Assembly (NCBI GenBank): GCA_040349255.1
Contig: JBEQUE010000231.1
Coordinates: forward strand, 1 to 64,000
From: DATMER01 sp040349255
GTDB lineage: Bacteria; Acidobacteriota; Thermoanaerobaculia; Multivoradales; UBA5704
Length of the DNA stretch: 64,000 nucleotides
Direction of reading: 5' to 3'
The position numbers were made by a program, and so were the translations under genes. The notes below the pieces were generated by a model that saw only the letters and a program-made list of their open reading frames with translations, did not search any database and was not told the DNA's origin. Positions 50,007 through 58,909 of the stretch are shown here, in pieces; position 1 is the stretch's first letter, and every line of letters starts with the position of its first letter.

Positions 50007-53000
50007 GCCGGACGAGCCGGAGGCTCCGGAGCGGCGCAAGGACGGGGACCGCCGGAGGCGGTCTGAAAAGCGCGGGCCCGATCAGGAGCGCCGCCGGGAG
50101 GAGCGCCGCCGGCCCGGCCGGGTGCGGCGCTGGGTGGTCCGGCCGGCGGTCTGGGGCCTCCTCTTCCTGGTCCTCCTGGCCGCCGCGGCCTGGGTCTTCC
50201 TGGAGAGCGCCTACGCCCACCGGCGCGCCGTCAGCCTGGTCATCGCCCGCGCCCAGGAGCTGCTCAACCGGAAGATCGAGGTCGGCTCGGTCGACTACAA
50301 CTTCGCCCTCCTCGCCTTCGAGCTGCACGACGTGGTGGTCCACGGGCCGCGGCCGGGCGACCCGGCGTTCGCCACGGTGCCGCTGGTACGGGTGGAGTTC
50401 TCCTGGCGCGACCTCCGCCAGCGCATCCTCCGCCTGGAGCAGATCGAGATCGTCCGCCCGCGGGTCTACCTGCGGTTCAACCCGGACGGCACGAACAACC
50501 TGCCGGAGCTGCGCACGCGCAAGGGGGCGAAGCGGCGCTTCGAGGTCCAGATCGGCCGCATCCTGGTCCAGGACGGCGTGCTCGACCTGGACGAGCACCG
50601 CCTGCCCCTGAATCTCGACGCCAAGGCCGTCTGGGGCCGGGCGACCGGGTCGGCCGAGCGCGGCGGCGAGGGGCCGGGCCGCATCGACGCCATGGTCACC
50701 GCCCAGGAGGTGGTCACCACGCTGCCGCACGCGAAGCCCTACAAGTACACCGCTTCGGCCAAGGGGAGCTTCGTGCCGGGCCGCATCCAGTTCACGGCGC
50801 TGCGCATCGCCGGCCCCGATCTCAAGGCGCAGGCCACCGGCTCCTACGAGTGGAAGGGCAAGGATCGTCGGCTCGGCCTGGAGGTCACCGCCAACGGCTG
50901 GGCCCAGCTCGCCAACCGCCTGGGCTACGCCGAGCTGCCGCTCCAGGGTCCGGTCGATTTCCGCGGCCGGATCGACCGCGCCGGCGAGACCCTGAGCTAC
51001 TCGGGCACCGTGCGCTCGCCCCGCTTCACGGCTCTCGGCCGCGTCTTCCAGGACATCGAGGCCGGGCTCGTGGGCGGCCGCGACGGCCTGGAGCTGGACG
51101 TCGAGCGCTCCGTCTACGCCGGCGGCACGGTCGAAGGGCTGATCTCGGTCGATTACGGGAACAAGGCCGACACGAAGGGCGAGGGCCGGCCCGTGGACCT
51201 CGATCTGTCGCTCGGGAAGCTCGACTTCCGGAAGGTGATCGCCGATCAGTTCGGCGAGGGCCTGCCGGTGGTGAGCGACCTGTCCGGGAGGGTCAGCGGC
51301 GACCTGGTCTACCACTTCGAGGCGGGCGATCCGATCGCCGGCAGCGGCTACGCCGAGGTCCACCTGGACGCGGTCCACCGGCTGAACCGGCTGCCGATCT
51401 CGGGCGACGCCTCGGTGGCCATCGAGCACGGCGTGCTGGCGAGCGACAACATCCGCCTGACCGCCCCGGCCCAGAGCGTGCGGGGCACCAACTTCCTGTT
51501 CGACATGGAGCGCGGCGCCGGGCACTTCGACTTCCAGCTCGCCTCGCGCGACGTGGGGCCGCTCGCGCCGCTCCTGCGCGGCGAGGTCAAACCCGGCGAG
51601 GAGCCGGCTTTCTGGGTGCCCGACCAGGGGTGGGGCGAGGCGGCCGGGACGGTCGCGATCGAGAACAAGCGCTTCGACGCCTCGATCCGGCTCAACCTCA
51701 ACGAGGTGGCGAGCCCGGTGGTCACGGCGGACAACGTCCATGGGACCCTCCGCTATGTCTCGGCGAGGCCCGCCGCGGTCGAGGACCTGCGGCTCGAGGC
51801 CACGGCCGACGACGGCGCGCTGATCATCACCGGCCGCGTGCCTCTCGAAGAGGAGGGCCGGCCGGCGCCCGGACCGCTGGCGCTGTCGGTGGACGCCCAC
51901 CAGTGGCCGTCGCCGGGCATCGTCGCCTTCCTGGCCCCCGCGCTCAAGGACGCCGGGATCGACGGCAGGGTCTCCGGCCGTCTCGATCTCAGCGGCACGC
52001 CGGACAACCTGACCGGCCGTACTGACATCGAGATGATGGATCTCCGGATCGCCGGGGTCGACCTCGGCCGGCTGCAGTCCGGCATCTCCTTCCAGGGCAG
52101 CCGAGTGATGATCGACCACGCGGTCGGGCAGACGCCGGCCGGCACCGTGCTCGTCTCGGGCAGCTTCGACACCGAGTCGAAGGCGCTCGACCTGACGGTC
52201 GACGCGCCGGAGCTCTCGCTGGCCGCGCAGCCGTTCCGCGATCTCCTGGGTGATCTCGATGTCACGGGACAGGCCGCGGTGGCGGCGACGATCGGCGGCA
52301 CGCTCGACAAGCCCTCCGGCACCGCCAGCGTGCGCGGCACCCGGCTCGCGGTGGCCGGCCGTCCGCTCGGCCAGGCCGGGGAGGCCCAGGCCGGCGCGGC
52401 CTGGGACGGCGAGACCCTCACCGCCTCCGGCTCGTTGCTCGGCCTGGCCACCTTCGAGGGCGGCGGCCGGCTCACTACGGAGAACGCCGACCTGAAGTTC
52501 GACCTGCGAAGCGACAGCCTGGGTGAGCTGGCCGGGATCGCCGCGCCGCAGCCGCTGCCCGGGCTCACCGGGTCGCTCTCCGGCTCCGTCGGCCTGGTCT
52601 CCGACTTCGGCGCCGGGACCTGGCGCGCCGAGCTGGCGCTGTCCGACCTCCGCGCCCAGTACCAGGGCCATTCCATCGCCAACCGCGAGCCCGTCGTCGT
52701 CGAGCTGACGCCGGGCCGCGTGGAGCTGCGCTCGCTCTACCTCGGCGAGCCCGGCACCGAAAACGAGCTCTTCGCCACGGGGACCATCGGGCTGGGCGCT
52801 AAACCGGGCGATACTTCGCCGCTCGACCTGCGCGTGCAGAGCACCCTCTCCGCGGCCTGGGCCGAGCTCGCGCTGCCGCCCGGCTTCGACGTCGACGGCT
52901 CGGTGGACGTGCTCGCGGTGGTGCGCGGCACGGTCTCCGACCCGCGCGTCGACGGCCAGGGGGTGATCCGCGGCGCCCGGTTCCTGGTGCCCGAGCTCTC

Positions 53001-54135
53001 CAACGCCTTCGAGAACGTGCAGGGCGTGGTCCTCTTCAACCGGGATGCCGTGGTGCTCGACAACCTGCGCGCCGACCTGGGGGAGGGCACGGTGCGCGCC
53101 ACTGGCAGCATCGACCTGCCGGGGCCGGACCGGCCCGACGTCACCTACCGACTCCAGGTGGCGGCCGAGGGCGTGAGCCTGCGCTACCCCGAGCCCTTCA
53201 TCCTGCGCGGCGACGCCGACCTCTCGCTGGTCGCCAGCAGCCAGTCGCGGCAGATCCGCGGCGAGGTGCGGCTCGACCGGGCCTACTTCCTCCAGGACAT
53301 CCAGACCGAGACCCTCCAGATCCTCCTCCAGGCCCTGCAGCGCGAGCGCCTGGAGGTGGCCGAGACCGACGAGCTCCTCGCCAACACCCAGCTCAGCGTC
53401 CGCATCCTCGGCCCGAACGCCCTGCGGGTGCGCAACAACGTGGCCGACCTGCGCGGCAAGATCGATCTCGACCTGCGGGGCACCCTGGCGGCGCCGGTCG
53501 TCTTCGGCACGGTCGAGGCCTTCCCCGGCGGCAAGCTGGTCTACTCCGACAACGACTACGAGGTCGAGCGCTTCCTGCTCACCTTCAACAACCTGAACCG
53601 GATCGACCCGACCATCGATCTGGTGGCGCGGACCGAGGTGCGGAACTACGACATCACGCTCAACCTCTCCGGCACGCTCGACCGGCTGAACACCCAGTTC
53701 ACGTCCGACGAGGGGCTGGCCGACCTGGAGGTCCTCGCCCTGCTCTTCGGCGGCGAGGAGCTGAGCTCGCAGCAGGTTCTGCCGCGGGCGCCCGGCGAGC
53801 GGTCGCAGGAGCAGGACGTGGGCGCCCAGAGCTTCCTCGCCGGCCAGGCCGCCTCCCTGGTCAGCAAGCGGGTCAACACCCTGTTCGGGTTCGACCGCTT
53901 CCGCATCGACCCGCAGACCAACGAGACCGGCGGCTCCCTGGGCGGCGTCCGGCTCACCGCCGGCAAGAGGATCTCGCGCGACGTCTTCGTGACCTACTCC
54001 ACGAACCCGGCGTCGTCCGAGGAGTACATCCTGCGCATCGAGTGGCAGGTGGCGCGCAACGTCGTCCTGGTCTTCACGCGCAACGGCAAGGACGACACCT
54101 ACGCCGTGGACGCCGAGTGGGAGAAACGGTATTGA
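49999..54135 (+). CDS. tamB: translocation and assembly module protein TamB
   Basis: A 1378-residue inner-membrane-anchored periplasm-spanning protein. One membrane helix lies near residues 45-70 (WGLLFLVLLAAAAWVFLES), followed by a long beta-helical AsmA-like body with repeated short strands (LDVERSVYAGGTVEGLISVDYG). The C-terminal DUF490 domain (RVRNNVADLRGKIDLDLRGT, YSDNDYEVERFLLTFNN, LEVLALLFGGEEL) contacts the Omp85 partner. It helps place outer-membrane proteins or move lipids. The start is GTG 49999, and the C-terminus ends DAEWEKRY. Translation is coupled with the downstream Omp85 gene (TTGA overlap), which is strong support for a TamA-TamB pair. Confidence 0.93.
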   Translation: MSEPDEPEAPERRKDGDRRRRSEKRGPDQERRREERRRPGRVRRWVVRPAVWGLLFLVLLAAAAWVFLESAYAHRRAVSLVIARAQELLNRKIEVGSVDYNFALLAFELHDVVVHGPRPGDPAFATVPLVRVEFSWRDLRQRILRLEQIEIVRPRVYLRFNPDGTNNLPELRTRKGAKRRFEVQIGRILVQDGVLDLDEHRLPLNLDAKAVWGRATGSAERGGEGPGRIDAMVTAQEVVTTLPHAKPYKYTASAKGSFVPGRIQFTALRIAGPDLKAQATGSYEWKGKDRRLGLEVTANGWAQLANRLGYAELPLQGPVDFRGRIDRAGETLSYSGTVRSPRFTALGRVFQDIEAGLVGGRDGLELDVERSVYAGGTVEGLISVDYGNKADTKGEGRPVDLDLSLGKLDFRKVIADQFGEGLPVVSDLSGRVSGDLVYHFEAGDPIAGSGYAEVHLDAVHRLNRLPISGDASVAIEHGVLASDNIRLTAPAQSVRGTNFLFDMERGAGHFDFQLASRDVGPLAPLLRGEVKPGEEPAFWVPDQGWGEAAGTVAIENKRFDASIRLNLNEVASPVVTADNVHGTLRYVSARPAAVEDLRLEATADDGALIITGRVPLEEEGRPAPGPLALSVDAHQWPSPGIVAFLAPALKDAGIDGRVSGRLDLSGTPDNLTGRTDIEMMDLRIAGVDLGRLQSGISFQGSRVMIDHAVGQTPAGTVLVSGSFDTESKALDLTVDAPELSLAAQPFRDLLGDLDVTGQAAVAATIGGTLDKPSGTASVRGTRLAVAGRPLGQAGEAQAGAAWDGETLTASGSLLGLATFEGGGRLTTENADLKFDLRSDSLGELAGIAAPQPLPGLTGSLSGSVGLVSDFGAGTWRAELALSDLRAQYQGHSIANREPVVVELTPGRVELRSLYLGEPGTENELFATGTIGLGAKPGDTSPLDLRVQSTLSAAWAELALPPGFDVDGSVDVLAVVRGTVSDPRVDGQGVIRGARFLVPELSNAFENVQGVVLFNRDAVVLDNLRADLGEGTVRATGSIDLPGPDRPDVTYRLQVAAEGVSLRYPEPFILRGDADLSLVASSQSRQIRGEVRLDRAYFLQDIQTETLQILLQALQRERLEVAETDELLANTQLSVRILGPNALRVRNNVADLRGKIDLDLRGTLAAPVVFGTVEAFPGGKLVYSDNDYEVERFLLTFNNLNRIDPTIDLVARTEVRNYDITLNLSGTLDRLNTQFTSDEGLADLEVLALLFGGEELSSQQVLPRAPGERSQEQDVGAQSFLAGQAASLVSKRVNTLFGFDRFRIDPQTNETGGSLGGVRLTAGKRISRDVFVTYSTNPASSEEYILRIEWQVARNVVLVFTRNGKDDTYAVDAEWEKRY

Positions 54136-56993
54136 GGCCTGCGGCGCTCATCCTCCTGGCGGCCCTGGCGGCGCTGCCCCTCCAGGCCCAGGAACCACCT
54201 GCGGCTCCCGAGGAGATTCTGCCGATCGGGCCGACCGTCAACGCGATCGAGATCCGCAGCGAGGTCCGGCCGGACGACTCCGAGGAGCTGGAGCGCCTGC
54301 TCAGCTTCCAGGTCGGCGAGCCGCTCACCGACGAGGCGGTCGAGAGCACCCTGCGCAACCTCCAGGCGAGCGGCTACGCCTCCTCGGTCGAGGTCTACGT
54401 CCGGCCCGACGACCGGCCGGGCCAGGTCGGCAACGGGATCGTCGTCCTCGTCGTGCTGCGGCCGGTGGTGCGCGTGCGCGAGGTCCGGATCGAGGGCGAC
54501 CTCGGGCTCGACCGCGCCGAGCTGCGCCGCGTCCTGCCCCAGAACGAGGCCGAGCCGCTGAGCGAGGAGAGCGTCATCAACGGCGTCTACCGGCTGCTCG
54601 ACCTTTACTCCGACCGCGGCTGGCTCGGCGCCACCGTCCGCGTCCGGGTCGACACCGATCCGCAGAGCGACCTCGCCACGGTGGTCTACGACGTGCGCAG
54701 CGGCGTCCGTTCCAGGGTCGGGGAGGTGCGGTTCGACGGCGGCCTCGGACCGTTCAAGCCGGCGGACCTCGTCCGGCAGCTCGACCAGAGGCCCGGCGAG
54801 GCCTTCTCCCGGCCCGGCGCCCGCGACGACGCCGAGGACCTGGAGCGCTGGCTGGTGCGCCAGGACTACCGGACGGCCCGCGTCGGAGCCCCGGGCGAGC
54901 TGGCCGATCCGGAGACCCACACGGTCGGCCTCGTCTTCCCGGTGACCGTGGGGCCCAAGGTGGTCGTGGAGGTCCGGGGAGACGACATCGACCGGCTGCG
55001 CCGGAAGGAGCTGCTGCCGTTCCTGGGACCGGAGGGCTACGATGAGGCCCTGGTCATCCAGGCCGTCGAACGCATCAAGCGCGCCTGGCAGGAGGACGGC
55101 CACTACCGGGTCCAGGTGAGCTACGACGAGCAGCGCACGGACGACCTCCTGCGCGTGGTCCTGCGCATCGTGCCGGGCCCCGAGTACATCCTCCGGAGCG
55201 TCAGCTTCGCCGGCAACCAGACCTTTCCCGACGAGAAGCTCGACGAGCTGGTGAAGACCGCGCCGCGGAGCCTGCTCGCCCTCGGCAGCGGCCGGCTGGT
55301 GGACGAGGACCTCGACGGCGACGTCAAGAACCTGCGCCGCTTCTACCAGCTCCAGGGCTTCAGCCAGGTCGAGGTCGGCCCGCCGCAGGTCGAGGAGGTG
55401 GGCGGCGACCTCGAGCTGACCCTCCCGATCCGGGAAGGGCCGCGCATGCGGGTGGTGAACCTGAAGCTCCAGGGCCTCGACGACCTGGACGGCGACGCGG
55501 TGCGCGCGGCCCTCCAGCTCCAGGAGGGCGGGCCTTTCCATCCCTATCTCCTGGAGCAGAGCCTGGAGAACCTGCGCGCCACCTTCCGCGACCAGGGCTA
55601 CTCCGCGGCCCAGGTCTCGGCCGAGCAGGACTGGAACCCGGACCACACCCTGGTCGACGTGACCGTCGAGGCGCTGGCCGGCACGCAGACCGTGCTCGAC
55701 CGGGTGATCGTGCGCGGCAATCGGAGGACGCTGAGCGACGTCATCCGGCGCACCATGGGAGCCGATCCGGGCGAGCCGATCAGCGAGCGCCGCGCGCTGG
55801 AGATCGAGCGCGACCTCTACCGCCTGGGGATCTTCTCCAGCGTGGACGTGGAGCTGACGCGGGCGGGCCTGGAGGAGTCGACCCGCGACCTGATCGTGCG
55901 GGTGGAGGAGGGCCGGCCGCGGCGGGTGAGCTACGGCCTGGGCTTCGAGTACTCCTCCGACGAGGCGCAGGGCCGCAAGTGGGTGCCGCGGGGAAGCCTG
56001 AGCTTCAGCCACAACAACGTGGCCGGCCGGGCCTACAGCCTGCGCAGCGACCTGCGGCTCAGCACCCAGGACCAGATCGTCCGCCTGCGCTTCGACCAGC
56101 CCTACACCGCGCACTGGGCGCTGCCGGTGACCTACTCTCTCTTCTACTTCAACGAGGACAAGGAGAGCTGGGACGTGAGCCGCTGGGGAGGCCGGATCGA
56201 GACCGCGAAGATCTACCCGGACCGCCGCGTCGGCCTCGCCCTCGACTACCGGATCGTGGACACCGATTTCGATCCGGACTTCCCGGAGCGCGGAGTGGAC
56301 CGCGAGGACCGCCCGTACAAGCTGCTGGACCTGGTGCCGAGCTTCCTCTGGGACCGGCGCAACGACCCGGTGGTGGCGACGCGCGGCTGGTCCTCGCTCG
56401 CCCAGCTCCAGTACTCGATCCCGGCCCTCGGCACCGACGGCGATTTCCTGAAGCTCTTCCTCCAGCAGACCCAGTACTTCGACCTGAGGACCTACGGCAC
56501 CGTGGCCATGAGCCTCCGGGCCGGCGGCATCGAGCCCTTCAGCCACCTGATCCGGGACGACCCCGAGCTGCCGGAGGCCCTGCCGAATTCGGACATCTTC
56601 ATCGACGAGCGCTTCTTCGCGGGCGGCGCCACGACCCACCGCGCCTACGGCCGCGACGACCTCGGCCTCCGCGGCGAGACCCTGATCCCCAACCTGAACG
56701 ACCCGGACACCTTCGCCTCGGTCGGCGGCAACGGCCTCCTGCTCTACAACCTGGAGTACCGGTTCCCGATCTTCGGCTCGCAGACCTTCGGCGGCACCGT
56801 GTTCTACGACGCCGGCAACGTCTGGGCCGACTGGCGCGACATCGATCCGGGCAAGGCGAAACAGGGGGCCGGCGTCGGCCTGCGCTACCTCTCGCCCATC
56901 GGCCCCCTGCGGGTGGACATCGGCTGGAAGCTCGACCGCGAACGGGGGGAGGACCCCTACGCGGTGACCGTGTCGTTCGGCAACCCGTTCTAG
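54132..56993 (+). CDS. Omp85-family outer-membrane protein (TamA/BamA-like)
   Basis: A 953-residue protein with a signal peptide (LILLAALAALPLQAQ). From residue 35 to about 590 it has at least five and perhaps seven POTRA domains (VRVREVRIEGDLGLDRAELRRVL, YILRSVSFAGNQTFPDEKLDELV, VLDRVIVRGNRRTLSDVIRRTM). The C-terminal 16-strand barrel has the Omp85 motifs YSLRSDLRLSTQDQIVRLRFDQPY, FFAGGATTHRAYGRDDLG (the lid-lock R-Y-G type) and a C-terminal Phe (VSFGNPF). Because tamB precedes and overlaps it, TamA is the likeliest identity; a BamA-like copy is the alternative. Its stop abuts the stop of the convergent Cys-rich gene. Confidence 0.88.
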   Translation: MRPAALILLAALAALPLQAQEPPAAPEEILPIGPTVNAIEIRSEVRPDDSEELERLLSFQVGEPLTDEAVESTLRNLQASGYASSVEVYVRPDDRPGQVGNGIVVLVVLRPVVRVREVRIEGDLGLDRAELRRVLPQNEAEPLSEESVINGVYRLLDLYSDRGWLGATVRVRVDTDPQSDLATVVYDVRSGVRSRVGEVRFDGGLGPFKPADLVRQLDQRPGEAFSRPGARDDAEDLERWLVRQDYRTARVGAPGELADPETHTVGLVFPVTVGPKVVVEVRGDDIDRLRRKELLPFLGPEGYDEALVIQAVERIKRAWQEDGHYRVQVSYDEQRTDDLLRVVLRIVPGPEYILRSVSFAGNQTFPDEKLDELVKTAPRSLLALGSGRLVDEDLDGDVKNLRRFYQLQGFSQVEVGPPQVEEVGGDLELTLPIREGPRMRVVNLKLQGLDDLDGDAVRAALQLQEGGPFHPYLLEQSLENLRATFRDQGYSAAQVSAEQDWNPDHTLVDVTVEALAGTQTVLDRVIVRGNRRTLSDVIRRTMGADPGEPISERRALEIERDLYRLGIFSSVDVELTRAGLEESTRDLIVRVEEGRPRRVSYGLGFEYSSDEAQGRKWVPRGSLSFSHNNVAGRAYSLRSDLRLSTQDQIVRLRFDQPYTAHWALPVTYSLFYFNEDKESWDVSRWGGRIETAKIYPDRRVGLALDYRIVDTDFDPDFPERGVDREDRPYKLLDLVPSFLWDRRNDPVVATRGWSSLAQLQYSIPALGTDGDFLKLFLQQTQYFDLRTYGTVAMSLRAGGIEPFSHLIRDDPELPEALPNSDIFIDERFFAGGATTHRAYGRDDLGLRGETLIPNLNDPDTFASVGGNGLLLYNLEYRFPIFGSQTFGGTVFYDAGNVWADWRDIDPGKAKQGAGVGLRYLSPIGPLRVDIGWKLDRERGEDPYAVTVSFGNPF

Positions 56994-57449
56994 TCAGGAG
57001 TACGGGCACGAGTTCGGGACATAGGAGCAGTTGGCGCCGTAGTCGTCGATGAAAAACACGTCCGTGCTCGTCGAGGTCGTCGAGTCGCAGTGCGTGGTGG
57101 TCGTGACGGCGGTGACCTTCACCACCATGACCGTTTCCAGGCAGAGATAATTGTAGTGGCAGCTTCCGCCGCCGGTGTAGGAAGGCCCCTCCCAGTCCTG
57201 ATACGAAAAGCTCGTCGACTCGCTGTAGGGCTCGACACAGATCATGGGGCAGAAACCGACGCACTGGTTGTAGTCGTTCTGGCAGCGGTCGCAGTCGCCG
57301 TAATTCGCGCACCCCAGATCGTTGCTCATACAACTGCTGAGGTTGTCGGAACACTGCTGAAGACATTCGGGATCGAACTGCATTCCGGCGAAGAGCCGGG
57401 GAGCGAGGAGAAAAGCGCCGCAGAGAACCAACAGCGGGATTCGCTTCAT
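56994..57449 (-). CDS. secreted Cys-rich protein of unknown function
   Basis: A 151-residue protein with a signal peptide (IPLLVLCGAFLLAPRLFAG). The mature part has 14 cysteines, mostly in the first 60 residues (ECLQQCSDNLSSCM, CANYGDCDRCQNDYNQCVGFCPMIC), with regular CxxxC and CxxC spacing, so a disulfide-stapled or metal-binding domain is likely. The C-terminal part is Ser/Thr-rich. AGGAGATC precedes the ATG at 57449. It converges with tamA with no gap between stops. It is the richest in cysteine of the small exported proteins in this window. Confidence 0.75.
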   Translation of the reverse strand: MKRIPLLVLCGAFLLAPRLFAGMQFDPECLQQCSDNLSSCMSNDLGCANYGDCDRCQNDYNQCVGFCPMICVEPYSESTSFSYQDWEGPSYTGGGSCHYNYLCLETVMVVKVTAVTTTTHCDSTTSTSTDVFFIDDYGANCSYVPNSCPYS

Positions 57450-57565
57450 TGTGATCTCCTTGTGCGGAGCGCCGACCGGGGATGTCCGGGCGGCTCCTGT
57501 AGGTAAAGGTGCGGCGGGCGGGATCCGCGAGCCGGGCTCTCCCGGCGACGGCTCCGCGGTCCACG

Positions 57566-57595
57566 TTGACCCGGCGGGGGTCGAATGACTACACT
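57566..57595 (+). promoter_or_regulatory. promoter for ribBA
   Basis: TTGACC (57566-57571), 18-bp spacer, TACACT (57590-57595), leaving a leader of about 75 bases. The FMN riboswitch often found before ribBA genes was not recognised in this leader. Confidence 0.5.
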
Positions 57596-57675
57596 CCGGC
57601 GGGAGCGCTTGCGTCCCAAGGCATTCTGTCCACCGAGCCGCCAGGCCGGCTCTGCGAGAAGGTTTTCCAGTCATC

Positions 57676-58890
57676 ATGCAAACCCAGAACGTCTTCGCCC
57701 CCATCGAGGAGGCGATCGAGCAATTCCGCCAGGGCCGGATGGTCATCATCGTCGACGACGAGGACCGCGAGAACGAGGGCGACCTGGCCATCGCCGCCGA
57801 GAAGGTCACCCCGGCGGCGGTCAACTTCATGGCCCGGTTCGGGCGCGGCCTGATCTGCCTCGCCATGACCGAGGAGCGCTGCCGGCAGCTCGAGCTGCCG
57901 CTGATGGTCGAGGACAACACCTCGCCCTTCGGCACCGCCTTCACGGTCTCGATCGAGGCCCGCGGCAAGATCACCACCGGCATCTCCGCCGCCGACCGCG
58001 CCGCCACGATCCTGACCGCCATCGATCCCGCCACCCGGCCCGAGGACCTCCTGCGGCCCGGCCATGTCTTCCCGCTCCGCGCCAGGAAGGGCGGCGTGCT
58101 CAAGCGCTGCGGCCAGACCGAGGCCTCCGTGGACCTCGCCGCGCTCGCCGGGCTGCGGCCCGCGGGCGTCATCTGCGAGATCATGAACGACGACGGCACC
58201 ATGGCCCGGGTGCCCGACCTGACCAAGTTCGCCCGCGAGCACGGCCTCCTGATGATCACGGTCTCCGACCTGATCGGCTACCGGCTCCAGCACGAGACCC
58301 TGGTGCGCAAGGTGGCCTCGCCGCGCCTGCCCACGAGCTTCGGCGAGTTCCAGATCCACGCCTACTTCTCGGACGTCACCGGCGACGAGAACGTGGCGCT
58401 GGTCATGGGCGACATCGATCCCGAGATCCCGACGCTCGTCCGCGTTCACAGCCAGTGCCTGACCGGCGACGTGTTCGGGTCGGCCCGCTGCGACTGCGGC
58501 GTCCAGCTCGAGCGCGCCCTGGAGAAGATCGCGGAGGAGGGCAAGGGCGTCCTCCTCTACCTGCTCCAGGAGGGCCGCGGCATCGGCCTGATGAACAAGC
58601 TCCGCGCCTATGAGCTGCAGGACCAGGGGCACGACACCGTCGAGGCCAACGAGCGCCTCGGCTTCCGGCCCGACCACCGGGACTACGGCGTCGGCGCGCA
58701 GATCCTGCGCGACCTCGGCGTCCGCCAGATGCGCCTGATGACGAACAACCCCCACAAGTACATCGCGCTGAACGGCTACGGCCTGGAGATCGTCGAGCGC
58801 GTGCCGCTGGAGATTCCGCCCACCGAGAGCAGCCGCGACTATCTGCGGACCAAGCGCGACAAGCTCGGTCACATCCTCAAGCTGGTGTGA
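57676..58890 (+). CDS. ribBA: bifunctional riboflavin synthesis protein RibBA
   Basis: A 404-residue fusion. Residues 1-205 are 3,4-dihydroxy-2-butanone-4-phosphate synthase (VDDEDRENEGDLAIAAEKVTP, DRAATI, HVFPLRARKGGVLKRCGQTEASVDLA). Residues 206-404 are GTP cyclohydrolase II (VRVHSQCLTGDVFGSARCDCG with the three zinc cysteines, LQEGRGIGLMNKLRAYELQDQG, HRDYGVGAQILRDLG, TNNPHKYIALNGYGLEIVERVP). The two enzymes feed the two branches of riboflavin synthesis. In the RibB half the position usually occupied by a catalytic His (RxGHTEA) is Gln (RCGQTEA). Length is normal. No other rib genes are nearby. Confidence 0.95.
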   Translation: MQTQNVFAPIEEAIEQFRQGRMVIIVDDEDRENEGDLAIAAEKVTPAAVNFMARFGRGLICLAMTEERCRQLELPLMVEDNTSPFGTAFTVSIEARGKITTGISAADRAATILTAIDPATRPEDLLRPGHVFPLRARKGGVLKRCGQTEASVDLAALAGLRPAGVICEIMNDDGTMARVPDLTKFAREHGLLMITVSDLIGYRLQHETLVRKVASPRLPTSFGEFQIHAYFSDVTGDENVALVMGDIDPEIPTLVRVHSQCLTGDVFGSARCDCGVQLERALEKIAEEGKGVLLYLLQEGRGIGLMNKLRAYELQDQGHDTVEANERLGFRPDHRDYGVGAQILRDLGVRQMRLMTNNPHKYIALNGYGLEIVERVPLEIPPTESSRDYLRTKRDKLGHILKLV

Positions 58891-58909
58891 GGCTGATCCC
58901 GATACGGCC

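Noticed and set aside
57450..57675. FMN riboswitch before ribBA
   Set aside because: No FMN-element sequence blocks were recognised; only a plain promoter was found.
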